Below are positions 14,082 to 21,982 of a stretch of DNA of 27,727 bases, in pieces; position 1 is the stretch's first letter, and each line of letters begins with the position of its first letter. The notes under the pieces were generated by a model, which searched no databases, was not told where the DNA came from, and saw only the letters and a program-made list of their open reading frames with translations. The stretch is from IMG/VR virus record IMGVR_UViG_3300032265_002532, positions 1-27,727 of that record; one strand, written 5' to 3'. A program made the translations under genes and the position numbers. The DNA comes from a virus.

Positions 14082-16409
14082 ATGACAATAACAGTGGTCA
14101 AAAGAAATGGGGAACGAGTTCCTCTCGATATTAGCAAGATACAGAGACAGGTAGCACATGCCTGTAGAGGCATAGACGGAGTCAGTCCGTCCATGGTAGA
14201 GATCAAAGCACAGATAGAATTGCACGATGGTATGACCACAGAAACCATAGATGAGCTACTGCTCAAGGCCATGGTAGATCTGATAGATGAAACAGAAAAT
14301 CCAGAAATCAACAATGTAAATTATCAATATGTTGCTGGCCGACAGCGTGTCAGCATGTTGCGTAAAGAAGTCTATGGTGAGTATACACCTCCTAAACTAT
14401 TTGATATAGTTAAAAAGAATGTGGATCTGGGTATGTACACTCCTGCACTATTGGAGTGGTATACAGAAGATGAATGGAACATCATCGACTTATTCATTGA
14501 CCACGGTAAAGATGAAGAATACACCTATGCGGCAGTTGCACAACTAGCCGAAAAGTATTTGGTACAGAATCGCGCCACTGGTACGATTTATGAAACTCCG
14601 CAAATTCGTTATGCAGTTGCCGCCGCCACTGCCTTCCACAACGAATCAAAAGAAACAAGATTAAAACTGGTCAAGGAATACTACGAATGTGCTAGTGACG
14701 GTCACTTTACATTGGCTACTCCTGTCCTTGCTGGCCTGGGTACAACTACTAAGCAGTTCAGTAGCTGTGTTTTAATCACCAGTGACGATACATTGGACAG
14801 TATCTTTGCCGCAGGCGAAATGATGGCAAAATATGCATCAAAACGAGCCGGAATCGGCTTGGAAATTGGTCGAATCCGCCCCTTAGGTGCCCCGATACGC
14901 AATGGCGAGATCAAACACACGGGTATGATACCATTCTTGAAGAAATGGTTTGCTGATCTACGCAGTTGTAGTCAAGGCGGAATCCGTAATGCAAGTTGCA
15001 CAGTTACTTTTCCCGTCTGGCATTATCAATTCGAAGATCTTATTGTGCTGAAAAACAATCAAGGTACTGATGAAACCCGTGTGCGTCAAATGGACTATAG
15101 CGTAGTACTAAACAAAATGTTTTGGAATCGTTATAAGAATGGAAAAAGCATAACACTATTTGATCCTGCAGAGGTACCGGACCTGTACGAAGCCTATTAC
15201 AGGGATTCGGAAGAGTTTGAAAGATTATATACAAACTATGAAAAGCATCCGACAATTAAAAAGAAAACGGTATCAGCAGATGAGATATTCAAAAATGGAA
15301 TTCTTAAAGAGCGTACTGACACTGGCCGCATCTACCTTGTCAACATTGACAACGTCATCAACCAGGGTCCTTTTGATACGAGGCTTGACCCGATATATCA
15401 ATCAAACCTATGCCAAGAGATACTTTTACCCACCCGCCCTTTCCAGAGAATTGAAGATCCTGAGGGACGAATTGCTCTTTGCACTCTTGGCAGTATAAAC
15501 TGGGGTGCATTTAAAGATCCTCAGCAGATGCGCAAGGCCTGTAGAATATTAGTAAGGTCATTGAGCAATCTGTTAGCCTACCAGGATTTCCTAAGTATTC
15601 AAAGTAAACTAGCCAATGACGACTTTGAGCCGTTAGGAGTGGGCATTACTAACTTGGCCTATTGGCATGCTCGGCGCAATATCAAGTATGGCGAAAAGGA
15701 CGCATTAGCCGAAGTCAAGCGTTGGATGGAACATCAGGCCTACTATCTAACTGAAGCCAGTGTTGAGCTGGCCAAAGAGCGCGGTGCTTGTAAAAAGTCT
15801 GCGCAAACATATTATGGTAAGGGTGTGTTTCCCTGGGAACGCCGTAGCAAAGGTGTCGACGAGCTGACCAATTTTGAACCTAGTTTAGATTGGGAAATTC
15901 TTAGAACTGATATATTAAAATATGGAATACGCAATGCTACCTTAATGGCAGTGGCGCCAGTAGAGTCCAGTTCTGTTGTTCTAAACTCCACCAACGGAAT
16001 TGAAATGCCGATGGAAATGATTTCTGTTAAGGAATCAAAGGCTGGATCGTTTGTACAGGTAGTACCCGAGTACAAACGCCTAAGGAATCGTTATCAGTTG
16101 ATGTGGGAACAAAAAGACTGTATTGACTATTTGAAAACTGCCGCAGTCCTAGCAGTATATATTGATCAAAGCCTAAGTACAAACACATTCTATAATCCGG
16201 CACATTTTGCTGGAGGTAAAGTTCCAGGGACACTGATCGCTAAAAATCTAATGTTGGCCTATAAATGGGGAATAAAAACCATGTACTATAGTTTGATCAA
16301 TAAGGTCGGAGCCAAAGTTAGCGTCACTGGGACTACCGCTATCAATGCCGCGGATAATATTGTAATCTATGAAGACATTGAGGACGACTGTGAGGCCTGT
16401 AAATTATGA
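14082..16409 (+). CDS. nrdA: Ribonucleoside-diphosphate reductase, large (alpha) subunit
   Basis: This encodes 775 residues, close to the E. coli NrdA length (761). An N-terminal ATP-cone ('VVKRNGERVPLDISKIQRQVAHACRG') suggests allosteric ATP/dATP control. Active-site residues are present: Cys229 in 'FSSCVL', Asn442/Cys444/Glu446 in 'SNLCQEI', the radical-transfer pair Tyr735/Tyr736 in 'KTMYYSL', and the C-terminal redox pair CEAC (Cys770/Cys773). Specificity-site elements 'GIGLEIGRIRPLGAPIRNGEIKHTG' and 'APVESSSVVLNSTNGIEMP' are intact. The enzyme reduces NDPs to dNDPs in the cytoplasm with NrdB and glutaredoxin, supplying phage DNA synthesis. It has an AAGG ribosome binding site and overlaps nrdB by ATGA. 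Confidence 0.98.
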   Translation: MTITVVKRNGERVPLDISKIQRQVAHACRGIDGVSPSMVEIKAQIELHDGMTTETIDELLLKAMVDLIDETENPEINNVNYQYVAGRQRVSMLRKEVYGEYTPPKLFDIVKKNVDLGMYTPALLEWYTEDEWNIIDLFIDHGKDEEYTYAAVAQLAEKYLVQNRATGTIYETPQIRYAVAAATAFHNESKETRLKLVKEYYECASDGHFTLATPVLAGLGTTTKQFSSCVLITSDDTLDSIFAAGEMMAKYASKRAGIGLEIGRIRPLGAPIRNGEIKHTGMIPFLKKWFADLRSCSQGGIRNASCTVTFPVWHYQFEDLIVLKNNQGTDETRVRQMDYSVVLNKMFWNRYKNGKSITLFDPAEVPDLYEAYYRDSEEFERLYTNYEKHPTIKKKTVSADEIFKNGILKERTDTGRIYLVNIDNVINQGPFDTRLDPIYQSNLCQEILLPTRPFQRIEDPEGRIALCTLGSINWGAFKDPQQMRKACRILVRSLSNLLAYQDFLSIQSKLANDDFEPLGVGITNLAYWHARRNIKYGEKDALAEVKRWMEHQAYYLTEASVELAKERGACKKSAQTYYGKGVFPWERRSKGVDELTNFEPSLDWEILRTDILKYGIRNATLMAVAPVESSSVVLNSTNGIEMPMEMISVKESKAGSFVQVVPEYKRLRNRYQLMWEQKDCIDYLKTAAVLAVYIDQSLSTNTFYNPAHFAGGKVPGTLIAKNLMLAYKWGIKTMYYSLINKVGAKVSVTGTTAINAADNIVIYEDIEDDCEACKL

Positions 16410-17506
16410 GTAAAGAACAATATAACCTATCAAAACCAACTAACTACCTCAAACGCAAGATGTTCCTAGATCCAGAAGGTCCGGTCACAGTACAGCGATT
16501 TGAGGAAGTAAAGTATCCTAAGATTCAAAAATTTGAAGAACTTGCTCGCGGGTTCTTTTGGGTTCCGGAAGAAATCAGTCTTACCAAAGACAAAATGGAT
16601 CACAAAGACGCCAGTGATGCTGTTAAACATATCTTTACCAGCAACCTACTGCGTCAAACAGCACTAGACAGTATACAGGGCCGAGCACCTAATCAAGTCT
16701 TTAGTCCCGTGATCAGTATTCCTGAACTCGAAGCTCTGGTAAGCAATTGGAGTTTCTTTGAAACCAACATCCACTCGAAGAGCTATAGTCACATCATAAG
16801 GAATGTATATGGAGTACCAAAAGAAGAATTTAATAAAATACACGACACAGCTGAAATCGTGGCTATGGCTGCAAATATTGGTCGTTACTATGAGGATCTT
16901 CATCAGCTTAATTGCCGCAAAGAATTGGGCGAAGAAATATCCGTTCGAACTCACAAACGATCAATTTGGCTTGCTCTTCATGCATCGTATGCACTAGAGG
17001 CATTCCGCTTTATGGTTTCATTTGCCACAAGTTTGGCCATGGTTGAGAATCGTATCTATATCGGTAATGGCAATATCATCAGCTTGATTCTACAAGACGA
17101 ATTATTACATGCAGAGTGGACTGCCTGGCTGATCAACAATGTAGTAAAAGATGACACAGATTTTGCCGATCTGGTTGACGAATGTAAGGAAGAAGTTTAC
17201 GCTATGTATATGGAAGTTATTGGTGAAGAAAAAGCATGGGCCGACTACCTGTTTAGTAAAGGTGTAGTTATCGGTCTTAATGCAGATATTCTTAAAAACT
17301 TTGTAGACTATACAGCATTTACTCGCTTGAAAGATATTGGTATCAAATACCTGGCAGATCATCCTCGCCAAAGTCCTATACCTTGGTTCAACAAGCATGT
17401 AAATATCAACAAGAAACAGACCGCTCTTCAGGAAAATGAAAGTACCAACTATGTTATTGGTGTTATGAGTGATGTTGTAGAGTCAGAAGAACTTCCAGAT
17501 CTATAA
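16406..17506 (+). CDS. nrdB: Ribonucleoside-diphosphate reductase, small (beta) subunit, with altered metal-ligand positions
   Basis: This encodes 366 residues, the normal R2 length, starting at an ATGA overlap with nrdA. R2 landmarks: 'FFWVPEE', 'LDSIQGRAPN', 'HSKSYSHIIRNV' with the radical Tyr127, 'ALEAFRFMVSFA' (the E204 ligand of E. coli), 'QDELLHAEW' (E238/H241) and a C-terminal tail for binding NrdA. Two first-half ligand positions differ from the E. coli pattern: where 'EEVDVS' carries Asp84, this protein reads 'EEISLT' (Ser58), and the ExxH pair (E115/H118) is spaced ExxxH (Glu119/His123) by one extra residue. It still surely partners NrdA, but the metal centre may be of a different type. 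Alignment was done by eye. Confidence 0.95.
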   Translation: MSKEQYNLSKPTNYLKRKMFLDPEGPVTVQRFEEVKYPKIQKFEELARGFFWVPEEISLTKDKMDHKDASDAVKHIFTSNLLRQTALDSIQGRAPNQVFSPVISIPELEALVSNWSFFETNIHSKSYSHIIRNVYGVPKEEFNKIHDTAEIVAMAANIGRYYEDLHQLNCRKELGEEISVRTHKRSIWLALHASYALEAFRFMVSFATSLAMVENRIYIGNGNIISLILQDELLHAEWTAWLINNVVKDDTDFADLVDECKEEVYAMYMEVIGEEKAWADYLFSKGVVIGLNADILKNFVDYTAFTRLKDIGIKYLADHPRQSPIPWFNKHVNINKKQTALQENESTNYVIGVMSDVVESEELPDL

Positions 17507-17514
17507 GGATAAAA

Positions 17515-17739
17515 ATGAAAGCTATAGTATGGAGTAAGTATAACTGCCCTTATTGTGATCAGGCCAAGGCGTTATTAAAATCAAAAGATATACCATTTGA
17601 AGAAAAGAAAATTGGAGATGGGTATACCAAGGAAGAATTATTAGAAGCTGTTCCGACTGCTCGTACCGTTCCACAAATTTTCTTAGATGGCGAGTTGATC
17701 GGTGGTTTCACTGAACTACGGGCCCGACTAAATGGATGA
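17515..17739 (+). CDS. nrdC: Glutaredoxin
   Basis: This encodes 74 residues with the glutaredoxin fold compressed to its core: 'AIVWSKYNCPYCDQAKALLKSK' with the CPYC active site (Cys11/Cys14), 'RTVPQIFLDGELIGGFTEL' with the cis-Pro loop (TVP) and the glutathione-binding GG. It is the electron donor for the reductase encoded immediately upstream (8-base gap, AAGGAT ribosome binding site). T4 also encodes a thioredoxin/glutaredoxin (nrdC), so the symbol is used by function. It overlaps the next gene by 8 bases. Confidence 0.95.
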   Translation: MKAIVWSKYNCPYCDQAKALLKSKDIPFEEKKIGDGYTKEELLEAVPTARTVPQIFLDGELIGGFTELRARLNG

Positions 17740-18244
17740 CGACAAACTAGGTAAACTGAAAGAGGCTTTAGATAAAATAAAGCCTGCTGAGTTCAGGTTC
17801 AAAGAAGAAGAGCCCGATACAAAAGTCGATGATATTCAAACTATTGATATAAGTGGATTTGGCGGAGTTCTAGGCGGGCTAGGTTATTCAGGTAATATTA
17901 CCATTAGTAGCCACGGTGCAGCCGGTATTGGTGCAAGTGGCTCATATCTAACTGCCGGCGGTCCAAGTACAGGTCCTATTTGGACCAGTAGCCTTTCTGG
18001 TATAAGTGGCATGGGTAATGTTATCACTAGTCACAGCACCCCTAGTATGCAGGTAAAAGGTGATGCCGAGTTTGATGGAGACATCAAATGGAAAGGTCGT
18101 AGTCTGGGATCATTCTTAGAAAGCATCGAAGATAGGCTTGCTATACTACAAGAACCGGATCCTAAAAAATTAGAAAAACACGCGGCTCTTAAAAAGGCCT
18201 ATGATCACTATAAACTATTAGAAAAGTTAATCGGTGATGAGTGA
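17732..18244 (+). CDS. Conserved T4-like phage protein (170 aa), unknown function
   Basis: The start lies inside the glutaredoxin gene. Residues 1-35 are acidic and helical. The central 70 residues are a Gly/Ser/Thr-rich beta region ('GFGGVLGGLGYSGNITISSHGAAGIG'). The C-terminal third, 'QVKGDAEFDGDIKWKGRSLGSFLESIEDRLAILQ' followed by 'PKKLEKHAALKKAYDHYKLLEKLIGD', is a pattern recalled from cyanophage structural or assembly proteins. Despite being in the nrd transcript it looks like a virion component. Its TGA overlaps a GTG start (GTGA). Confidence 0.75.
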   Translation: MDDDKLGKLKEALDKIKPAEFRFKEEEPDTKVDDIQTIDISGFGGVLGGLGYSGNITISSHGAAGIGASGSYLTAGGPSTGPIWTSSLSGISGMGNVITSHSTPSMQVKGDAEFDGDIKWKGRSLGSFLESIEDRLAILQEPDPKKLEKHAALKKAYDHYKLLEKLIGDE

Positions 18245-18306
18245 AAATAATTCTGCCAAGGGTACACACTTGGTTAGAAATTGACGAAAAAGGAAATATA
18301 TGTTAA
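18241..18306 (+). CDS. Possible 21-residue peptide gene (GTG start)
   Basis: GTG overlaps the stop of the upstream gene (GTGA) and the frame ends seven bases after the next ATG begins. The product would be M-KIILPRVHTWLEIDEKGNI-C, a compact amphipathic peptide. The overlaps at both ends and the protein-like sequence (no low complexity) argue for translation. The very short length and lack of a recognised family keep the confidence low. Confidence 0.4.
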   Translation: MKIILPRVHTWLEIDEKGNIC

Positions 18307-18587
18307 TCAATAAAGGCCCAACTACGGGCGATGTAGTAAGTGTAAAATTAGTAAACGGTGACGAATTAATCGCTCGATTCGACGAAGATTCTCCGGGAAT
18401 TATCAAGCTAAACCGCCCATTGGCATTGACCATGAGTGGGCAGGGGTTAGGCATGATTCCTTGGATGTTTCTTGGTGCTGAAGAAACAGTTTCTATTAAG
18501 AAGGAACACATCCTAGCAATGATGTTGAGTAAAAAAGATGCCGCTGATCAATATCTTTCGGGAACCACTGGTATCGCTCTGCGTTAA
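18300..18587 (+). CDS. Small beta-barrel (Sm-like) phage protein
   Basis: This encodes 95 residues after an AAAGGAAAT ribosome binding site. The N-terminal 50 residues ('GDVVSVKLVNGDELIARFDEDSPGIIKLNRPLALTM') match the strand pattern of an Sm/LSm-like barrel, in which 'VKLVNGDELIARF' corresponds to Sm strands 1-3. A hydrophobic segment with 'GMIPWMFLGAEETVSIKKEHILAMM' and a polar helix follow. Such proteins are common and uncharacterised in T4-like marine phages. RNA binding is possible in view of the fold but not shown. Confidence 0.7.
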   Translation: MLINKGPTTGDVVSVKLVNGDELIARFDEDSPGIIKLNRPLALTMSGQGLGMIPWMFLGAEETVSIKKEHILAMMLSKKDAADQYLSGTTGIALR

Positions 18588-18610
18588 ATACTAGTTTAGG
18601 AGAATAGTAT

Positions 18611-19249
18611 ATGGGTATTCCAATTCAAACCCCTATGGGGGCCACCGGCGGTGCAGGTATTTTCACCGCCATCGATAATGGTGTAGAATTAACCGCCATA
18701 GCAACTGCCATAACTTTGCAAACAGTTGAGATGGAGAGACTTAGGTTTACTATAGCCGCACTGGTCAATGCTGTCAACAAAATAGCAGATGCTAGTGATG
18801 CTACTAGTAAATCGTTGTCTGATATCAATTCATCTGTAGGTGGTGTAAATGTAGCCATGCATGATGCTACAACAACGGCACAAACACTGGCTGCTAGCCA
18901 AATACAAAAAAATAATTTTGATATAGCTGTAACCAAACAGGGATATGAAAAGTTAGGCGAAACTCCTCCAAAGATGCCGACAATTATCGAACAAATTAAA
19001 CAATCTGTAAGTGATAGTACTGTTATTCATGCACAGGTAAAAGCACAGAACTTGATCGCTGGCAAAATTGAAGATGCTGTTACTCAGATACAGAGCTGGA
19101 TTACAGGATCTGCAGTTTATCAAGATGTTGCTAACTGGATTAAGCAAAAGAAAGATGCAGTGGTTGCATCAATACTACCTGCTGGACCCAAGGCTTTGGC
19201 TATCAATACTGCGGCGCAGGCTGGTACTCCATTACCGCCTAACATCTAA
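18611..19249 (+). CDS. Virion-type helical protein (212 aa), unknown function
   Basis: It has a good ribosome binding site (TAGGAGAATAG). A hydrophobic Gly-rich N-terminus ('MGIPIQTPMGATGGAGIF') precedes a long helical Ala/Thr/Ser-rich region ('TLQTVEMERLRFTIAALVNAVNKIADASDATSKSLSDINSSVGGVN') and a second helical half ('IIEQIKQSVSDSTVIHAQVKAQNLIAGKIEDAVTQIQSWI'). There are no cysteines, and the Ala/Thr periodicity suggests a coiled coil or tail-tube-lumen (tape-measure-like) protein. It lies directly before the PAAR/M15 spike-tip gene, supporting a baseplate or tail role. No family is recognised. Confidence 0.72.
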   Translation: MGIPIQTPMGATGGAGIFTAIDNGVELTAIATAITLQTVEMERLRFTIAALVNAVNKIADASDATSKSLSDINSSVGGVNVAMHDATTTAQTLAASQIQKNNFDIAVTKQGYEKLGETPPKMPTIIEQIKQSVSDSTVIHAQVKAQNLIAGKIEDAVTQIQSWITGSAVYQDVANWIKQKKDAVVASILPAGPKALAINTAAQAGTPLPPNI

Positions 19250-19257
19250 TCACATAT

Positions 19258-20151
19258 ATGTCTAGTCCTTGGATTACTAAATCTGGAATACAGAAAAACA
19301 GCACTAGCCCGGCGGTTGATGATCTATATCAATCGCCTAATGTATTCATCAATGGGGTTCCTGTTGTTCTATATAATCCGCCCGGGGATAGCCCGGCTGT
19401 GGCCGCAATAACACTGGCCACAGTGTCCAACGACGAAGTATATTTTTCCAAAGGCCCCGAAGCCGCCAAGCAATACATCCAGAGTCTCGTGACTGCGGGT
19501 GTTATGACACAGGCCGAAGTTGATGCTGGCACGGCGGCTGCGGCGGCCCTCTCTACATCTACTGCCGCTGTTACTGCTGACTTTGCCGGAACCAGTGTAG
19601 CGGCTGATTGTAAGGCCATACACGGATTGACTAGTTTCCCTGATAGCCTAGTGTTGACTCCTAAGGGAACTACGCTGGGCGATCTATTACGGAAGGTAAC
19701 ATTCCCTAATCACAATATAGTGGCACAGAAAGGGCTTACCAAGGATCAGATTGTCTGCAATCTGGCCAACCTAGCACAAAACATTTACGAACCATTAAAG
19801 GCTCAGTTTCCCGATGTTTTTATAACCAACACTTTCCGTGAAGGTGAAAATCAAAGTCAACACGGCACTGGTCAAGCTATGGACATACAGTTCCATAGAT
19901 TGCCTAGCAAGGATTATCTAGCAAGAGCAGAATGGATCAAGGCTAACTTACCCTATGATCAATTGTTGTTGGAATGTCACACTAGTGGAGCTCTTTGGAT
20001 ACATGTGAGCCATTATAGTGGCACCGGCATAAATGTACATGCTAAATCCCAAGGTAATTGGTATGCTACTATGATTAATGACAAAGACTTTACACCGGGG
20101 CTAAGGGATCTATCTGTTGTACCGGGAGTCAGACCAGTCCCTGCGGCGTAA
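19258..20151 (+). CDS. PAAR-like spike-tip domain fused to M15 peptidase
   Basis: This encodes 297 residues. The N-terminus ('TSPAVDDLYQSPNVFINGVPVVLYNPPG', about 16-43) follows the PAAR-repeat pattern of spike-tip proteins (GSPNVFING.PV). An Ala-rich linker follows (about 85-115). The C-terminal part has the M15 (VanY/D-Ala-D-Ala) zinc peptidase motifs 'SQHGTGQAMDIQF' (His202, Asp209), 'QLLLEC' (catalytic Glu239) and 'LWIHVSH' (His249). It therefore combines a membrane-piercing tip with a peptidoglycan-cleaving enzyme, analogous to the lysozyme domain in T4 gp5 and the PAAR protein gp5.4. It probably acts in the periplasm during infection. There is no signal peptide or Shine-Dalgarno sequence. 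Confidence 0.85.
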   Translation: MSSPWITKSGIQKNSTSPAVDDLYQSPNVFINGVPVVLYNPPGDSPAVAAITLATVSNDEVYFSKGPEAAKQYIQSLVTAGVMTQAEVDAGTAAAAALSTSTAAVTADFAGTSVAADCKAIHGLTSFPDSLVLTPKGTTLGDLLRKVTFPNHNIVAQKGLTKDQIVCNLANLAQNIYEPLKAQFPDVFITNTFREGENQSQHGTGQAMDIQFHRLPSKDYLARAEWIKANLPYDQLLLECHTSGALWIHVSHYSGTGINVHAKSQGNWYATMINDKDFTPGLRDLSVVPGVRPVPAA

Positions 20152-20179
20152 TTGTATACGGCTATCGCCCTAGCCAATC

Positions 20180-20479
20180 TTAATTTGACAATTGTTGTTG
20201 CATAAACTCTTGTGCAAAGATATTTTCAAATACTGTATTATCTTCTAGAGCTTCTATTTCGTGCCATTCTCCGGCAACCAAATTCAAGGGTTGACTGAAT
20301 TTATCCATAGTCAACTCTTTTCCCTCTTTGCGAACTACAATGCTGCCTGCATGGCAAACACAGGCATGGCTGTATGCATGACTATGTTTGGGCAATCCTT
20401 GACCTAGATCAGCATGGTACACATTTACTGCCGCACCATCATAGGTGAACATGTGAGCAGGTATTACCTGTACGGGCAT
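20180..20479 (-). CDS. Small single-domain cupin
   Basis: This encodes 99 residues. Cupin motif 1 is visible as 'GQGLPKHSHAYSHACVCHAGSIVV' with several His residues, and motif 2 as 'PLNLVAGEWHEIEALEDN'. The usual Glu of motif 1 is not evident, and the Cys/His content suggests an unusual metal site. The start is one base after the stop of the upstream minus-strand gene, so the two are co-translated. It is the last gene of a three-gene minus-strand block with the Gly-rich adhesin. It could modify or stabilise the adhesin or a small molecule; the substrate is unknown. Confidence 0.75.
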   Translation of the reverse strand: MPVQVIPAHMFTYDGAAVNVYHADLGQGLPKHSHAYSHACVCHAGSIVVRKEGKELTMDKFSQPLNLVAGEWHEIEALEDNTVFENIFAQEFMQQQLSN

Positions 20480-20480
20480 G

Positions 20481-20816
20481 TTAGAATGTGTTTGTTCCAG
20501 TAGATACTGGCTGTACTGAACTGACTCCAGCAGATGTCGGTCCTGGTATTAACGGCTCCACTAGGGCACTGATATGACTTAGATCCAACGAGCTCACTGC
20601 ATCGGTTCTTGATAGATAATGTTGCATTTGCTGACGAGGAGCAAATTCCATGATATAGGCGTCCAGTTCGGGTAAAGTCAATGTAGTGTTGGTTGCCGTG
20701 TTGACAGGAAGATCGTATTGATATATAAAAGGACGATCGATTCCTTCAGCTAGGTAGTTTACCTGTATTGAATTAGTCTTTTCGTTTAGTGAAATAATTT
20801 TGTATTGAATATTCAT
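20481..20816 (-). CDS. Tail-fibre-associated small protein, unknown function
   Basis: This encodes 111 residues between the adhesin and the cupin. The start 'MNIQYKIISLNEKTNSIQVNYLAEGIDRPFIYQYDLPV' is a beta-hairpin-rich region typical of small proteins next to phage tail genes. The C-terminus (PLIPGPTSAGVSSVQPVSTG) is disordered. A tail-fibre assembly chaperone role would fit the position beside a receptor-binding protein, but no family signature supports it firmly. Confidence 0.7.
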   Translation of the reverse strand: MNIQYKIISLNEKTNSIQVNYLAEGIDRPFIYQYDLPVNTATNTTLTLPELDAYIMEFAPRQQMQHYLSRTDAVSSLDLSHISALVEPLIPGPTSAGVSSVQPVSTGTNTF

Positions 20817-20829
20817 TTTTGTCTCTTGT

Positions 20830-21783
20830 TTAATTTAGAGCTCCGGCGAAGCCACCACTGCCGCCGTAGCTAGATACATTTGCAAATCCCACTGTGGCAT
20901 TTCCTTTTGGTCCACCGAGACCAGCATATCCGATGCCGGGATTGTTGAAAGGTCCATCGGGCCCATCTTGACCGATGTTTCCACCTGCAGTACCGAGATA
21001 TGCACCAACAGTTAGACCTCCATTACCACCAGGGCCGCCTTGAAATAACTCAACCTGTCGAGGTTGACGAGTTTCAGTTATGCCCCCGCCGACTCCGCCA
21101 GTGCCGCCGATTTGTTGCCCGCCACCACCTATGTAACTACCTCCGGCGCCACCACCGCCACCGTCGCCACCGTGATATTCAGTACCACATCGGCAGCAAA
21201 CTCCATAATTATTAATGTTGTTAGTGTATCCGGCATTTCCGCCACCCCCTCCACCACCGCCACCGATGAATCCGTTGTTGGTGATATTGATAGATACACC
21301 CGGTTGGCTAGCAAAATACATAGCGGTGCCACCACCGCCGCCGTCGCCGCCATAAGTGGGAGAATTAAACTGATTAGTGTTATCGGCACCAATGCCGCCA
21401 AAGCCGCCCATGCCGTATATTCCGGTCCCGCCACTAATCGTGATATTCATAATATCTCCACTAGATAGACCGCTAACATAAAATGCGGGATCAAACCCAG
21501 TCGAAAAAATGTTTACTCCGACTATTACATTAAATGTAGTTCGGCCCGCAACATAACTACCGCCCGAATGATATGCTGTATCATTTTTTGGAGTGGCATT
21601 AAAAATCGTCCCGCCTCCCGAATAGTCTACTGTAATAGTTACTCGATTGCTCAGACCTAAAAATTCCAACATGTTGCAGTTAGCTCGCCCAAAGGCCGCC
21701 TGCCCTGCGTCAGACAAGCTACCGGCGGCAAATTCGGTTTTTATAGCGGATAAGGATATCGGTGCGTATACGGGTAATGTCAT
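20830..21783 (-). CDS. Gly-rich receptor-binding adhesin (gp38-like)
   Basis: This encodes 317 residues. Residues 1-45 ('PVYAPISLSAIKTEFAAG.SLSDAG...NMLEFLGLS') are a fibre-attachment-like module, and 46-110 a beta domain. From about residue 120 to the end there are many runs of Gly (GGDGGGGG, GGGGGGGGG, GGGGAGG, GGTGGVGGG) spaced by variable polar loops. This is the pattern of the polyglycine type II helix sandwich in T-even gp38 adhesins, where the loops determine receptor specificity. A 'CCRC' motif lies in one loop. It is likely placed at a fibre tip. On the minus strand it follows TATAAATA closely, with no Shine-Dalgarno sequence. Confidence 0.8.
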   Translation of the reverse strand: MTLPVYAPISLSAIKTEFAAGSLSDAGQAAFGRANCNMLEFLGLSNRVTITVDYSGGGTIFNATPKNDTAYHSGGSYVAGRTTFNVIVGVNIFSTGFDPAFYVSGLSSGDIMNITISGGTGIYGMGGFGGIGADNTNQFNSPTYGGDGGGGGTAMYFASQPGVSINITNNGFIGGGGGGGGGNAGYTNNINNYGVCCRCGTEYHGGDGGGGGAGGSYIGGGGQQIGGTGGVGGGITETRQPRQVELFQGGPGGNGGLTVGAYLGTAGGNIGQDGPDGPFNNPGIGYAGLGGPKGNATVGFANVSSYGGSGGFAGALN

Positions 21784-21790
21784 AGTAGTG

Positions 21791-21798
21791 TATTTATA
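21791..21798 (-). promoter_or_regulatory. Late-promoter-like TATAAATA, minus strand
   Basis: An exact TATAAATA on the minus strand ends 7 bases before the ATG of the adhesin gene (21783). As with 3257-3263, transcription would start next to the start codon, consistent with the missing Shine-Dalgarno sequence. Confidence 0.5.
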
Positions 21799-21808
21799 TA
21801 TTATTCAG

Positions 21809-21837
21809 TTGACAGGTTTAAAAATTCCTGTTATAGT
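21809..21837 (+). promoter_or_regulatory. Sigma70-like promoter for the envelope/tmRNA region
   Basis: TTGACA (21809-21814), 17 bases, TATAGT (21832-21837). The inverted repeat ACAGG/CCTGT (21813-21832) lies across the spacer and may be an operator. Transcription would start near 21844 and read the structured leader at 21877-21972. Confidence 0.65.
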
Positions 21838-21876
21838 TGTAAACTGAATACAAGGCAAAGGCGTTAAATAGTATAT

Positions 21877-21982
21877 CCAGAAAGGTAAACTGGTGTAACT
21901 AGTTGCTAGGGTGAGAGGCCCTAAGGTCGGGCGGAGACCGTTCATGCTTTTTGGAGTCCGTCATTTTTGGAGAATAATATGA
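21877..21982 (+). promoter_or_regulatory. Structured leader with three hairpins, duplicated ribosome-binding segment and possible leader peptide
   Basis: Hairpins: CCAG/CTGG (21877-21893), TAGGG/CCCTA (21907-21923, loop TGAGAGG) and GGTC/GACC (21925-21939, loop GGGCGGA). Then CCGTTCATGCTTTTTGGAG (21938-21956) is imperfectly repeated as CCGTCATTTTTGGAG (21958-21972). An ATG at 21944 opens a 12-codon frame (MLFGVRHFWRII) whose stop overlaps the ATG of the next gene, with GGAG at a suitable distance. This suggests translational control of the exported protein at 21979. Confidence 0.4.

Noticed and set aside
20860-21440. Repetitive GGTGGT/CCACCACC-rich stretch resembling a repeat array or a plus-strand gene (open frames at 21000 and 21064)
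   Set aside because: It is the codon-level reflection of Gly runs in the minus-strand adhesin; the plus-strand frames are low-complexity shadows.
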